The notes: generated by a model from the sequence alone, not told the origin. Positions 34,586 through 48,590 are shown, counted from the stretch's first letter. The stretch: 64,000 bases of DNA from Ignelater luminosus (GCA_011009095.1 VTPC01001058.1:50994-114993), one strand, 5' to 3'. Numbers and translations are program-made.

Positions 34586-37454
34586 CGTATCTAAACAAAC
34601 AAAACAAATAAAAATCTCCTGCTGGGAAACAAAGTAATTTTGTCAAATGTCAGCTTTGTACCACAAAATGAGTTTCTAATAAGGTAGACGAAAAATATTT
34701 TAAGACTACAATATCCCGTTAAAATGATCAAATACTTTAAATTTGTTACTAGTTACGGTGACTACCGGAATATTTCGGACAGACCTTTTAAATGACAATA
34801 AATACCTTCCTAAATCCTATTGTAATCCTCTATAATCCCTTTAAAGTGAATGTAAATGAGTCTACATCAAATATATTTAATTATAAGGGCGATTATTGTC
34901 TACACTGTGATGTTAGCACTTTTTGTGACGTAATCGACGGACCCAATAATAATAGAATCCTTCAATGTTGGGTTTTCTGACATTACAAAACTTTCTTTTG
35001 TACTTTATTTCAACTGAGTTAAAGTAAATTATATAGATTTTATCCTAAGATTTTATCTTAAATTACTAAGTAGAATTCTGACATGTAGATCTTAAGTTAA
35101 TAAATTATTACACAGAAATACTTAAATCTTGATATTTAATTAATGTCAAATCATTATGTTTTCTGTATATGCAAAGTGTTTTGTTTTAGCTTTATTGTAA
35201 ATCCTTGTTTTTACATCATTTTGAAAACTTCTTTGAAGATAATCACTTTACAACTACCTGGCAGTAGACATATTACTATGGTTCTAACAAATATCTGTAT
35301 CCGCAATTGCAGATAATCAACATTCGCATCCTCATCGTCATGCTCATCCACAACCCTACTTATTACTCAAGATATAAAATGCATTTACCTATTCACGACC
35401 AGTTACCAGAAAAGGAGAATTTTAATTTTTATTATGGCCTTTTTTACAAACTAGTATTTTTGTCTATTGTATACATTAACCCCAGTGGAGCGAGAATTCG
35501 TAGAAAACTGACAAGAGTAGTTTTGTTTTGAAAATTTTGAAGTTCTCAACTTAGAAAACACTTTTGAGATAAATAACCAATATTACAGATTTCAGTTGAA
35601 GTATCTTTAGGACGGACCAAGCAATCAACTGTGAAGAAAAGTTCCAAACTTCACTCTAAGAAGAGAAATCTTACTTTCTTTATCAAATCTAACAGAACAA
35701 GCAATGAACAAAAGATCAAATTTATCGATTTTAGCATATTTGTTAATAGCACTCTTTTCATATTCGAAGTTTATTATCCACCGCTTCTCGACTCAAGATT
35801 TTTGGCAAAGTCGATGTGGACTGAAATCTTCTAAACATAACAAGAGATTTAGAAAAAAGTAAATCTACTGCACTCATATTTTTATTTATAAATAAAGGAC
35901 CCGACTTGCCCAAAAAGCCTAAAACGTTTTAAAAGTAAACTTGAGTTTCGGGTCTGCCTAGACAAAAGCTTTGTAGTTATTATACATATGCATAATAATG
36001 TAGCCATTGAAAACTTTTGGGTTTGAAGACTCTAAAGAGTATAAGTTTTACATCCTCAAAACCCGCCATTGATAGTAGCGGTATTTTAAAACTTCCAGAG
36101 AATTCTAAAAATTATCTACTTTAGAAAGAAGAACAAGAGACTTTATCTTGTCAGCACAGAGTTTCAGGTTGTATCTATGTTATATACTCTACATGTACAA
36201 TATAAAGTGATCCATAAAATTTGTGCCATCAATTAGTCATGAAAAAGAAGGAAAGACAATTTAACATATCCCATATACCCATACAAATTTCTTGGTTAAC
36301 GGGTATCACAAGTTGATTTTCGTGTATTCTCAAAGCTGAAAACAAATTTTTCGCCACTAACATACTATCTTGAAACACAAGATTCCTCTAAAACACGTTG
36401 TTGCTTTTGGACATCATTGGTAAAGAAGCGCCTTTTGTAGCAGATGATTTAAGTATTCTAAGTTTCGTCTGCATCAAGTAGAACTTTAAACTTGGCGTTT
36501 TGGATTCAGAAGAAAGTAGGTTTTTTTATATATGGTGAGACTCTAGTTGAGGCATTTGATTGCTATCTTACTTTTTTATATCTTTCATTTTGTTGATTAT
36601 TAATTACCTTAATGGTTATGTATGGAAATGAAATGACGCAAATAAATCTGCACACGTGGAACATGATATGATGCATATTATCTTATATTTACATATATAA
36701 AGAGTTTTACACTTAAATTAGTACATTAAACTTTAAAGTCCTTTTAATTAAAAGTAATTTTTAAGTAGAGTAACAGATAGTCTATCAGTTAAAAAACGCT
36801 ATTCACTATTTTGATTTTAAAAGCTTCGTACATTGTTTTCAATACATTTTAACCCATTTTTCATTAATAAATAGTTGCTAACACTTAGAAACTGTATTAT
36901 ATAATAGGTACGAAATTCTAGAATAATAGATTTTCCCAACAATAAGTCTCAATAACTTCAGAATGATATCAATTAGAGAAATCTGATTTTATACAGTCTA
37001 ATCTAATCGTATACACGCGATCATATTAAAAATACATTATGTACTACAATAAAATTTTAACGAGGTGTTTAAAGAACATGGTAAACGTTAGCTTTCTCCC
37101 TGATAAAAATTTTGTTATTGTTATTGTTCGTGAGTCTGATACGAGTGGATGTGAAAAAGGGAAAGGAAAATATTTACGTGACTAGCTACTACCTACACAC
37201 TTGTGAAAAGTATAAAAATACCTGGGTCGATGTTACACACACACACTTATGTTAGGTATCATAAGAGTTGTTTAAATAACGATAAAAATTTACGCCGAAT
37301 CAAATTTCTTCGTACTCACAGGTGCTTGAAGTATACTACACAGTAATGTGGTAAAGAATACTGTCAATTGTTAGTTCAATTCTTTTATCAGGAATTGAAA
37401 ATAGGGTCTTTAATCTGCAATAATATAAATAAATAATTCTTGCAGATAAATGTA

Positions 37455-37457
<3 letters not shown>

Positions 37458-37488
<31 letters not shown>
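37458..37488. repeat. (TA)n microsatellite
   Basis: About 15 TA units lie some 330 bases before the K2P start codon. Likely polymorphic in length. Confidence 0.9.
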
Positions 37489-37489
<1 letters not shown>

Positions 37490-37813
37490 AATGTCATACT
37501 CGGTGCTCAGTATATCAGTCAGCTGATACGTGGTTGCAATGAAAATTAAACATTATAATTATTACTCGGACGATTAAATGGTTTTTTAATGAAGTTGTGA
37601 TAATAAAAATCTCGGACCTAACTTAATTACGTAATGAAAAAAGATCTGTGATAATTAAAAAACACATTATGATTATAAGAATTATTTTTATCGTTTTTAA
37701 TATTCTTCTAACCTTTAAGAGTGATAAACCTCAATTAACATAGACTTAATAATTACTTGCAGTTTGTAACAATAGAAAACGTGTTTCGATAAAAAGTTCT
37801 ATAAATAGTGAAA

Positions 37814-38123
37814 ATGGTGTACCGATATTACCAGGGTGCGCGACAAAATAGTATATCAAACGCAAGTTTAAGTATTGAAAACCCATCAGAAAAAACTCCA
37901 TTGTGCACCACTACTATTTCAACCAGGGATAATGAAGAACGAGGTTATTGTGGCATCTGTAGACCTACTTTATTATTCTGCCTGTACCTAATTTGCTATG
38001 CAATTTTCTTAATATCTGGAGCAGCAGTATTTAATGTGTTGGAAGCCCCCGAGGAAGAAAGTTTAATTCTTAGATTAAGAACAGTACGACAGCAGTTTTT
38101 AGTGGATAATCCCGGTGTTTCAG
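37814..38123 (+). CDS. K2P (TWIK-1-like) potassium channel, coding exon 1
   Basis: This exon encodes the cytosolic N-terminus and first membrane segment of a two-pore-domain K+ channel, which carries background (leak) potassium current at the plasma membrane. ATG 37814 has a good context (GAAAATGG) and opens MVYRYYQGARQ. Residues 1-51 are polar with many Ser/Thr. Residues about 52-74 (TLLFCLYLICYAIFLISGAA) form TM1, followed by VFNVLEAPEEESLILRLRTV, the start of the extracellular cap helix, very like TWIK-1 'VVFSSVELPYEDLLRQELR'. The exon ends at 38123 in CAG/GTAGGT, leaving one base of a split codon. At the place where TWIK-1 has its cap cysteine (EHEC), this protein reads VDNPG. Identity as K2P is firm once joined with exons 2 and 3; the exact orthologue is not certain. 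Confidence 0.92.
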
Positions 38124-40589
38124 GTAGGTACAAAATGTCTAACAATAAACAAAACATTATTATTAACAATACTTTTTAAAACGTCAGATTAATAAAAAGA
38201 AAAGCATGTTGTCTGTACAAAATATCTCAATTTAAGTTTCGATATTTGTATCCTACATGTATCTAAACCTGAGTAAATATTTTTGTAGTTATAGTTTCTT
38301 GTTGAAGAATAAACTACGAACACATTTATAATACATTTATACGCATTAGCTTTTACAAGAATTTCTATCTATTTGAAAAATTACAAATAATTTTGCAATT
38401 TCCGCAACAATTAACAAATTAATATGAAACTAATTATGTTCCCAACCATCTGTGATGAAACATGTGACAATTATTCTGTGTTGTGGATTTTAGTACAGTA
38501 AACTAGGGTTCAAAGTTATTATACACAGATAGTAATAATGTCGTGTAAAGTTTAACTAGAATGATGCATCCAGATAAAACTTGCGTTGTATAACAATAAC
38601 GTAAAAGCTTTTTTTGTATTCAGTTGTAAGCATATATTACGCAATATGCTAGAATTTTCTCATAACACACTGCGGTTGATAAATTTATCTCTTTCTTTAT
38701 ACGTATAATATGTACTTACATTAACTTGATGGTTCTAATACAGTAAATAGATATAAATAGTACATGAACTATGAAATGTTTAACAACACTATATTTAATT
38801 TATGCTAGAAAACTTATTCTCTATATTTCCTTGTTGTCTTTTATAATTTGGGCATAACTATCTCCTTGTTAACATTATTTATAATTTTACAAGTTTAGAA
38901 AAGATTAAGGTTGCAGTTTCTTTTTGCTAGTCCATCATTTATATTAGTGTGCATTTGGAGACACTTCAGTGCTTCAGAAAAATACAAAGTTTTAACACAG
39001 AAACGTATTATCTGTTTTTTATAAAACTCTGCCTATAGAGAAAACACAAACAAGTGAAAAGTAAACAGTTTACATAACCTAATCTTAAAGTAAGTTAAAT
39101 AAGTAAATATAAGACTTACCTCGCAGTCGGTCATGATCAAATATTTCGTCACTGTCTTATTGAGATACTATTATGTTATTCGATGTACTGCCGTTTTTAC
39201 TTTTTCTTTATTTATTATTTTAAATTATGCTAATTTATTAACGGTCTAGTTAATATAGATATTTAAAATTTATTTGAAGAACAATTAATGAAAAAAGGTT
39301 TTGTTGTACTAAAATTTGAATTTTTTGTAGATTTTAGAGAAATTTACTTAAAAATCTTATTTGCATTAATTAAAATTGACATTTTTCATCACTAGCTTTG
39401 ACAAAATTTGTAATTGCAATTTGGTGTTTTCGAAACTAACAGTCAGTAGATGCATTTTTTATTGAAGTTTCTAATCTAGTCAATTAATATTGAGCTTTTT
39501 GACTAGAAAATAAATCAGATAACAGAAAGATACGAAGACAAGATATACTCTACAAAGTTGTTCCGTTTTTTTTATATAAAACAGAACTGTTTTAAGAAAT
39601 CCATTATATCAATGTTTTGTTTTCAATTCGCTCTGGTTATGGGCCTTGGCATCACAATATTCAAAATATTTCAGACATTTTATAAAGTAAGATAACAAAC
39701 AATCAAAATAAAATTTCAATTCTTTTAAAGTTCCATGACAGAAATTAATGCCCTATTATTCAATGTAAGCTACAGATGCTTATATACTCCTTTTCTAATA
39801 ACGCAGTAATTAACTGTAGACTTCATCTATCTCCTGGCAAAAACTTTTCTAAGTGGCCCAATATTCAATAGTATATCATCTACCACTTCCACACTTTCTA
39901 TTTCATTCCAAGAATTTCATCAAACAGTCATTTTCCGTTGTCTAAATAGAGCTGGGAAAGTTTTTTTATAAAAAACATTAATAAGTTTTTTATCTTCATA
40001 CCATCAGTTCAAATAATGAACAATGTCTGTTATTTTTTGTAGATTTTTTACGTCTTGCATCAAATGTTAATCTTGAGAATTCTTAAATATTTAATTATCA
40101 GAATGGGCAAAAATACACATATCATTTCTGCACTCATGGTTTTGGAGGAATATGTTATCATGAAGATTTACTTATTAGCACTTAACGCAAAATGCCGTTT
40201 GGTTATACTGCCGAAATAGACTGCGTTAGCAGTTCGTAAAACACTTTTATCAAAACTATTCTTGGAAGTGTTAAGACTTTTTTAATTAACACATACACGT
40301 TCGTTATTGTAAATTTTGAAATCTTGAAAGAAAGAAGAGTTTTTGATTAAATTTTTTCTTGTTCTGCTAAGCTCTTGAGATGAAAGACCACTAGCAGTGT
40401 TTTCTAACATGAGGTTTACGAAAACTTGACTTGTATATATAGACTTTCTTTATTAAAAACGTATTGATTAGCAAAAACTAGTTAGACACGACTTATGCGT
40501 GATTATCTAAGCATACCATCATTCTCAGCTGTAGTAGTGGTAGTGATAGATATGGATATGCAAAAAGAATTTCTAGGGCTATTTCTTGT
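38124..40589. other. K2P intron 1, left part: AT-rich, no other feature
   Basis: The intron runs from 38124 to 49357 (11.2 kb). This part shows no nested gene or recognisable element. Confidence 0.5.
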
Positions 40590-40775
40590 GTTCTTCTCTG
40601 CCCGACTCTAAAATAAAAGCCTAGCGCGTTTCGATATTACAGTATTATTTCCAAATGGATAAATAAATGCATTGTATAGTAACCATACTAACTTAATTTG
40701 AAATTCAACTAAAAATTATGAGATGTATTGCATCTTTAGCATTTGATAGTATTCTTAAGATGTTGGTACTGTAAC
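40590..40775 (-). mobile_element. Penelope-like fragment, - strand, left half of an inverted pair
   Basis: Read on the - strand it encodes NILRILSNAKDAIHL, the linker just before the GIY-YIG domain. It then passes to a 3'-end-like GTAATATCGAAACGCGCTAG that is shared with the + strand copy to its right (GTAATATTGAAACGCGTCAG near 41148). It is broken and old. Confidence 0.55.
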
Positions 40776-41185
40776 AAAACAGCCCCAATATCTTAAGAAC
40801 TCTATCAAATGCTAAAGACACAACACACGATATCATGAAATCAAGAATTCACAAATTAAACTGCTCATTTTGTAACTATATGTACATTGATCAAACACTT
40901 AGAGATTTTGACTTTGGATACAAAGAACACGTGTGATGTTGCAAACACAAACTTCTAGAAAAGTTCAATTATGCCAAATACCTTATAGAACACAAAATAC
41001 CTTTAATGAGTGAGTAGATTGACCTAATGAAATCTCCGTTGCTGGAAGTGTTGGATAAAGAATGAAAGTCATAGTTTTGGTTAGACCTTGGATCAAGTCA
41101 GCTGGTTACTATGAAAACTTGTTTATTGATGTCGTTGGAAATGATATTGTAATATTGAAACGCGTCAGGCAAATAAATTTAAGGT
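40776..41185 (+). mobile_element. Penelope-like fragment, + strand, GIY-YIG region, broken
   Basis: The + strand encodes NILRTLSNAKDTTHDIMKSR and then IHKLNCSFCNYMYIDQTLRD with FGYKEHV and KFNYAKYLIEHKIP. This is the order of a Penelope GIY-YIG endonuclease domain ('YKI.C..C...YIGQT.R.....R.KEH'). It ends near GAAACGCGTCAGGCAAATAAA-like sequence (about 41157-41176), which looks like a Penelope 3' end. It is broken and old, and stands head to head with the fragment to the left. Confidence 0.65.
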
Positions 41186-43599
41186 CATAAGTGGGAATAG
41201 TATTTCATTTTATAATTTATTGAACCCTTAACCTTCGCGTTTCTCCTAAGAAATAAAAAAATGTTTTATCGTCTATTCCTTGCTAGTTCATCTAGTTGAG
41301 TTAAATCCGACTAGATGATCTTTAACGTGACGCGTCAATTTTCGGCTCTTCTACAGTTTAATTTGTATGTTTTGTGAACCCACGGATTTAAAGCTGATGT
41401 GACGTAAAAATGTTCCAATTCTGAGCAAATGTTCTCCTTGCCATGAACCTCGCCCAGGAACCAAAATGTGATTGGCCTCTTTTGTCATCATAAACCGATA
41501 CAGAAGATAAGCGAGTCTGTTAGGAATCTTTTTTATTCTACTGTTCTTTGGTTAGCCTAGTAGTTTATTGTAGCAGATAGTTGAGTAGCATGAACTTGCA
41601 GGATGTATTCATTCTCTTCCTGTTGTTGTCTTTTGAGGTGCAGATTAGACTGCATTTTATCCGCCAAGGTATAAATGAAATCACTCTTAATAACAGTTGA
41701 GAGTTTAAGTTTTTACCAAGCCTTTGTAGTCTCATGTCAAAGGAAATTCCAGGTACGTCTTGGAAAGCCTTTAAACTAAATGGTGCAAAGAAATTGGGAA
41801 AAGGTGAAATCAAATTTTAGTTTTTACCTGTTAAATTTGGTTTGTTCTTTAAACATAAATATGAATACTGATACAGAGTTATGCTAAAATTGCAATGGAA
41901 ATCCTATTTATATTTCAACTCGTGGTATATAGTATGTATGTTGCATTTTGTTTCCGTCGGACTCATTTTCAATCTAAGGACTAACTTCTAGTTATTTTTA
42001 AGGAACTAATCACTAGAATATCGGGCAATATATTCCTGATCAGGTTGAACGTCTACTAAATGTAAGTATTGAGCACTGTAGTCAAAGTTTTCTTTTATTA
42101 GGATAAATGTGTATACATAACACATATTTATATGCATAATACTAATCAGAGAAAATAAGACAAAGTTATGAATAATTATCCATGCTATGATTAAAATAAA
42201 ACATGACATGGTGTGTTGCGTCAGCGACAAGAACAACGTATTTAGTTGATGTATATTTTTTAAATAATACTATACAGCACTTAATGATATGAAAGCAATT
42301 AATTTTCTCAAGTACCCATATCTTAACTTAAACAGCAAGTTAGACGTGTAGGTCTGTAACTATTGAACAATTTTGTATTTCTTGTTCTTATTTAAATATA
42401 GAGAAATGTAGTAAAATCCAAATATCCGAATACATATCTTGTAGGTCAAAAATCAAAATTAAGAAATCTAATAAAGTACTTTTAGATGACGGATGAGATT
42501 GGTTTGATTTGGAATTAGTCAGTTTGCGACTTGTTTATTATTTACTAGACTTGATTTCTTGAAAGTTTGACTATATTGTTAGCATGATTTCTAGAAATTG
42601 GATATCTAATCTAATCACAGTTGTTTTTTAATTTAAAAATAATGAATTTGATGAAATAATTGTCTTTGTTATTAACACCTAATATATAAAGCTAAATAAG
42701 ATCGTAATAAAAATAGTCTTATAACCCGTATCTTACATTAGATTCGTCTATAATCGATACAGAAGATTTTATGGATACAAGTTAGGTAATTTGAAAGTAT
42801 AAGCTCCAATGTCATTAATCCCACTCTCAAACTCAAAACTTAGTTTGTTCTCTAATTTGATATTGATCTTGTAATTTAATACTTTTTTACAGTCTACATT
42901 AGGTTTGTAAATTTTATCATGAAAACCCTATGATTTAATTTTATAAGCCGGCAAAATATTTAATTTTGTTTAAAATATTAGAATTTTATAAATTATTACT
43001 GTACTTAATATAAATACCAATTAAGAAAGAATGCAGGATATAAGGTAGTTTTAAAATTATTTTTATATAGTTACAAACTTACGTAACGGTAGGAATGAGG
43101 TACAAAAAATTCTAGCAAATCAGAATTATTAGACAAGTATAGCTGGTAGTGTTCTTCTAAATTTCAGTCTTGCCTTCAGTTATAAACAGAGCTTCAAAAC
43201 AGAACTTATAATAATGTAGCTTACAAGCATCTACATTAGCTGACAGAGATCATTAGCAAACTTTACTTCAATATTTGAAATACTATGTACACCAAAGAGA
43301 AAAGTGATAATTTCGACTTTAATTTAATTTACTTATAAAGTTCACAAACCATTTAAAAATGGTTTTAAATGCTAATATTAAACTGTGGGTATTTTTAAAC
43401 TCACCAATCAACGTAGAATTTTACTTTTTTGAATAGAAGTGGTATTCAACACATAGATATCAAAGATATGAGAATAAATAAATAAGATATTCTAGTGAGT
43501 TTTCTCTTAATTGATTCTAAGAATGATCGAAGTCATCTTAAATTTACTTAAACCTTTGCTTATTATATTATGACAAATATTTGTATGTTCGGCATATAA
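41186..43599. other. K2P intron 1: no gene recognised
   Basis: AT-rich with a moderately GC-richer patch at 41300-41800. Open frames at 41565-41813 and 42006-42236 (- strand) show no family resemblance. Confidence 0.45.
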
Positions 43600-44060
43600 T
43601 GAACAAATAGAGCCGACCAAATCTGGCGTCTAACCAAATAAAGTAGAGGCCCAACGATAGATCCTTGAAGAACTCCGCTCTGGACTGGTTTTGTCAAAAA
43701 AAAACTTTCTCAACTAAATGTACGATTAGTAAGGTACGCTTCAATCCAAAGAATCAAAGATTTTCTAATACCAATACTATCTAGTTTAGTCAACAATTCT
43801 TTTTTGGCACCCTGTTTAAAGTCTGGATAAATAATGTCAACAGGTTCTTGAACGTCTAAAGATTTGGTAAAAAACACAATAAATCTTCCTCATAGAAAAC
43901 CATGTCTTCTATTGAGTATTAAATTAATTCCTCTAATATGTTCCATAAATATAAGATAATTTGAATCTGGTTCTAGTTAGGAATTGACAAATTTCTTATT
44001 TTGTATCTTAGAAAAACTATACTCAATTTATTCGCTATCCCAGGCAAAAATGTTATTTCA
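43600..44060 (-). pseudogene. LINE (Jockey/CR1-type) reverse transcriptase relic
   Basis: On the - strand one reads, in order, LPGIANKL, the 'LLPVLSKILE' block, and then RRHGFL, the 'QxGFRxGRS' block. Next comes VDIIYPDFKQGAKKELLTKL with DSIGIRKSLILWIEAYLTNR, the 'FDxVDHxxLLxKLxxxGI..WIxSYLxxR' block. It ends QSGVLQGSIVGPLLYL, the 'SGVPQGSxLGPLLF' block. Stops and frame changes interrupt it, and the YxDD-containing part is not seen. It is a 5'-truncated, old LINE in antisense orientation to the channel gene. Confidence 0.78.
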
Positions 44061-47000
44061 AAGAAATAGAATTTTTTGACATCTTCAAAATCAAGGTCCA
44101 TATTTTGCAGCTTTTCGATTGAATGTAGAATTATAATATAGGCATCTGCTAATATTTCAAAGATTTGATTTTCGCTGTTTCAGAAGACAGGCTAGAAAAG
44201 TTCTTTGCTGTTATTTATAGAAATCTGTTTTTCCTCATAATTTCGTCCAGACTAAACTTTACCGTTTTTACTTGTTGATGATCTAGATCAGTTCTACTTG
44301 TTTTAATTGGATTTTAAAAATACAAACTAATTGCATTTAAAAACATATTCTGGCTATAACCCATTTCTTTTAGTTCATTAAAAAATACCATTGTTTGTAT
44401 GTTAAGATTATCGTTCAAAACACTTAAGATAGAAAGAGAGTAAACATTCGTAAATATCAGAAACTTACTTTAATCTTTTTGTAATTGCAGTAATTGATAC
44501 AATTACTTCGTAAATAGCATGTAAATTTAGAAATAAATTATATCGCAAACAAAAGTTAAGAAACCTTAACTAAATAAGCAATTATCTAAACTCCAAGGGA
44601 AAACATCACTCTGAACTTCTAAATGTCAACAAAGTTGCAGCTTCAAATCCCATTGGGAATAACCGCTAAAACTTTTATTTCTTTTAGAAATTGTATGGAA
44701 CTTTTCTATAGTATAGACATAAAATGTTAAGTTTTATTTATCTTTTTATTAAAAATAACAAGCCACATTATAGCGTAACTTTACAACAAAGTCAAACCAC
44801 GCTCTGGTTATTTGGTTGGATATCCTTACCTCTTTTATCCAAAATTTCAAATTGAAAAAGTTTTATCATTTAAAATCATGTTTTTTGTATACGCTCGTAT
44901 ATTTAACAATTGCGAATTATTCTCAATTGATCAAGGTCTAAAATAAGGAATTTCGATAAAATCTAAAACAACCTAGACAGATGTAATACAATTAGGTAGT
45001 AGAAGAGTGCAGATAATAATTGGAAAATCAATAATCTCATTCAATTAAAGGTGCGCTAAGCGACTGAAATGTCAAAGAATTTAAAACTCTAAATATTCTT
45101 TGATGTTTAAGAAAACTCTTCACGTATTACTAAACCATATAGGTAAAATCGAGAGGTGAAAATGTCAGAGGTTAAGACCATTCAATTTACTTTTTCATTT
45201 TATCTTTTTATAAATATTTTTTGTTGTGTCTCATTGAACCAGAAATAAATGAATTTCTTTATCTTTTCTTGCAATACCGTTTTTAAACTATAAATATCTT
45301 TGACTTATGTTAGCAACGATTGCCTTATCTTATTATTGATAATGATGTGTTTACATAGCTTACATAATTAATATAGATTTTAATTATTAATCTGAAGTTC
45401 AGTGACAAAATCAATAAGCTGTGAATCTTACGCGATACTACAGTTATCAACCATTACCTTATCTAACATTTTGTGTATGTTCTATATTAAGATTTTTGCT
45501 ATCTCCTTAGACAGATAATAAGAGAATAAATAAGTACACATCTTTCATAAAAACAACTCGTTTTAATACGAAGTTGCATGAAACGGAAGTTTTGGTTTAC
45601 TAAAAGACTTGAGAAGCGACATTTGCTAATCACATGTCCTCCTTGTGGGGATGTTTGATGAAACGACTCGACAGCACTTCTAAAACTTAAGTTTAGTATG
45701 ATCAAGACAAACTTTCACAAAACTTCATGCGGTCACTAATTTAGTTAACAGGAACGTTACATTACAATGTTTCGGACGAACATTAATGGCTAAAATTTTC
45801 AATGGGTAATTTTCAGTCAGAATTAACATTCTGAATTATTTAATAGTCTCTCACGCTAAGGTGAAAGGGTAAATGTTGTATTATTGTACGAGAGTAATTC
45901 CGAATTAGTTTTATGTAACTGTTTTAGCGCTTCTTTGTTAGAATGTATGTATGACATTTAATATCTTAACTTAATAATTCGTTAATATAAGGATAACATT
46001 GAATTTAAAATTGATTTTAAATTGAGTTAAAGAAGTAAAAAACACCTTAAAGTACTGTTGCTGCACTTTGTAAAATATGAATGAAATTAAATTACGAATC
46101 TTTTGGGGTGAACGCTTGAGAGAACATTTCCATTTAATCTTACATTTCCATTATTGTTCAGTATTCATTGTATTTACTTTAAAAATATTAAATTGTTCCA
46201 TTTTTTGGTCCTTAACTTTACAAAGGTTAAATTGCTTGAATTAAAGAATTTTTAGCACCAACATTACTTTTCAAGAAAAAGTGAACACTTAACGAGTGAA
46301 AATTTTTATTTATTATTAAATAAGTTCATTTCTGTCCACAGAGTATGCTTATAGCTTCGTATTCAATTTAGCAACCGACGCGCGACGCGGCGGTAGAATA
46401 ACTATAACCTTGAGTTAAGCTACAGACTGCATGACCAATGAATTAAATGTTAAGCTGGTCCGCTTAAGGGTCAACAGAATTAATAAAGATAGCCCACCTT
46501 CCAAGTGAAAACGTTTTGCAATTTGTCATGAATGAAATTCAGAAGCGTAGATATCTTAAAAGATCTTTCTACAGACAAATTCTGATTAATAAAGACACCT
46601 TACCTTCCAAATGAGATATTTCAAAAAATTTCACTGTATTCAATGAACTCATTTGTGGTTTAAAAAATGAGCAATTTTATCAAGATATTTTAGTATTATA
46701 CTTTTCCGTAATAAACTTTAAGAAAAATGACAGAATCGAAAATAAACAATGGTGTTTCTTTTGGACAGTTAACCAAAGATTCCAGTAAAAAACCATAACG
46801 TGCATTACAAACGTCTACTAGATTTTAATAGCAACTAGAGAGCATGTAACGTTTTTCGCCATGGCTGCTTCCTGCCATGTTGAGGGTACCGTAGGCATTG
46901 AGCTACATTTTGCGACTTTTTTTAAGTTCTTGTTCTAAATATTATTAAATCTGTAAATATATTAATCTCAGTCATGGTTTCAGTGTTTGCAAAGAAAATG

Positions 47001-47689
47001 CAAAAGTGTTAAATGCCTGAACGTAAGAATTCTCAAAAGAACCAGAAGATCAACATATGGAATAATAACATTTCGCGGATTCATTTGACTGTAAATAGCC
47101 TAATTACATTAACGATTACTACTGCTACTTAAATAAAAAGAAAAACCAGTTCTTCTAACCCATAACATATGTAAATTGTAAAAATTATTCTGATTTCTCC
47201 GGTTACGCCCACATAGACCATGAGTGGGTACTAGATTTGTTTGTGCCATTTTTGCTTGAAGGTTTATATTAGGCTTAGCTCTCTAGTTACTATTAGAATC
47301 TTGGTGAATACAAAGTAGTAAGTGTAATTTACTTAGATTTTGAGAAGAGTGTAAATTAATCCTCGTTCCATTGACAAAACTAAGTGGTCTATTCTAAGAG
47401 AGAAAATCGAGTAACTTTTCTGTCACCGTCATTCAGTGTCGTTTACTACTAGGTACTGCAACTCCCGGAGTTAGTATAAGTTCCAATGGATCTCAGAAAG
47501 CAGCAATCTATAGGTACTGCTTCGCACAAAGTAAAGAACGCACAACCTCTTACAACTTCAAGTTGTGTTGTAATCAAACACAAATATTATGGGTAACACA
47601 ATCGAGTAAGACAAAACCAGAAAATAAAATGGGTGTTTTCAGAACTACCCTGATACGCCAATGAAAATGTCTCAGTGGGACTATTCTGC
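44061..47689. other. K2P intron 1: AT-rich, no gene recognised
   Basis: No nested gene was seen. Some sequence just right of 44060 may still belong to the LINE relic, but no motif is left. Confidence 0.45.
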
Positions 47690-48590
47690 TATCGAAAGCT
47701 GAGATAAGGTAAGAAAAGAGCAGCAACTATTGTGAAAGTTAGAAACCAAAAAGAGAATAAATACGAGAAAATTAACCAAAAAGAGAAAAGATTGCAAAGA
47801 AAGAATGCGAGAAAGATAAAGAGGATGAGAGGACCTGCTGTCATGGAAAGCTCTTCAGACTCTACACGTCAGTCACTTGGCCTGGAAGTGAAAGGCAGAA
47901 TAGTGGAACGTGACATGGTTATACGGCTGGACATCACGGTTAAAGACTTTAAAGTAAATATACCCCACAAGGATAAAGAATTTGCCTTTCTCAGATAACA
48001 CAGCCTTGATATCTTTGATGAAGATGTCAGGATTGCTTTCTCATATTATGCAGGAGATTAAAGAAGAGTAGGTGGGTATTTCTGTGACTCGCAAACCCAA
48101 AATACCGCAAACCATTGCTTTGAGTAATGCATGAAAGTTCAGAAATTAAACAAGCCTTACCGATGTTTTGGAGGGTTGAGAGATGAAAGGATTGAAGTGC
48201 TGGTAGTACATCTGCTTTGTAACTAAAAAGGTACTGTCGATAACTCGACGTAGTCTATTATGAAAAAGGCTGATGTAGAATCGATGTCCATCTACATCGG
48301 GTTTGGGAAACAGAAACGCGAAGAGAATCTGTTGGTGGCAACAAGTAATGAAAGCTGCAGCTGCGATCACATAGGACATGGTTTACGGTAAGCTACAAGG
48401 AATAAATATGGTGTTTAAAGAGGTTAAGTAGTCGGATATGGTCAGGAAGTCAGATATGACAAAGAAGTCAATTACAAAGGTGGTTGAGGATCAAGATGTT
48501 GTTGAGGATGGTAGAGGAGTAGAAGGGATGAATCGGTATCGGGCCACGGGAAGAAATAAAAAGGAAATAACTATAACAGAAGACATTCTG
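47690..48590. other. Compositional island inside K2P intron 1, unknown
   Basis: Purine-rich, GC-richer sequence. The + strand is open at 47732-47998 with a lysine-rich segment and then SDSTRQSLGLEVKGRIVERD. The - strand is open at 48379-48146 with HNRLRRVIDSTFLVTK, faintly like the C-terminal 'NYRLSRARRVIENTFG' block of Harbinger/PIF nucleases. I regard it as a decayed element of uncertain class. Confidence 0.25.

Larger units (their letters stand above)
33836..37813. other. AT-rich upstream region of the K2P coding start
   Basis: This holds an (AAT)n run at 34142-34160, a symmetrical RFX-like site at 34562-34585 and a (TA)n microsatellite at about 37458-37488. A segment near 35690-35830 reads KIKFIDFSIFVNSTLFIFEV, faintly like the Penelope 'INFLDLTI' block. 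No further exon could be proven. The 5' untranslated exon and promoter of the channel gene probably lie here or further upstream. Confidence 0.35.

Noticed and set aside
35600-35840. Penelope reverse-transcriptase-like KIKFIDFSIFVNSTLFIFEV
   Set aside because: Only one block is similar and the neighbouring blocks are missing, so it is mentioned but not called.
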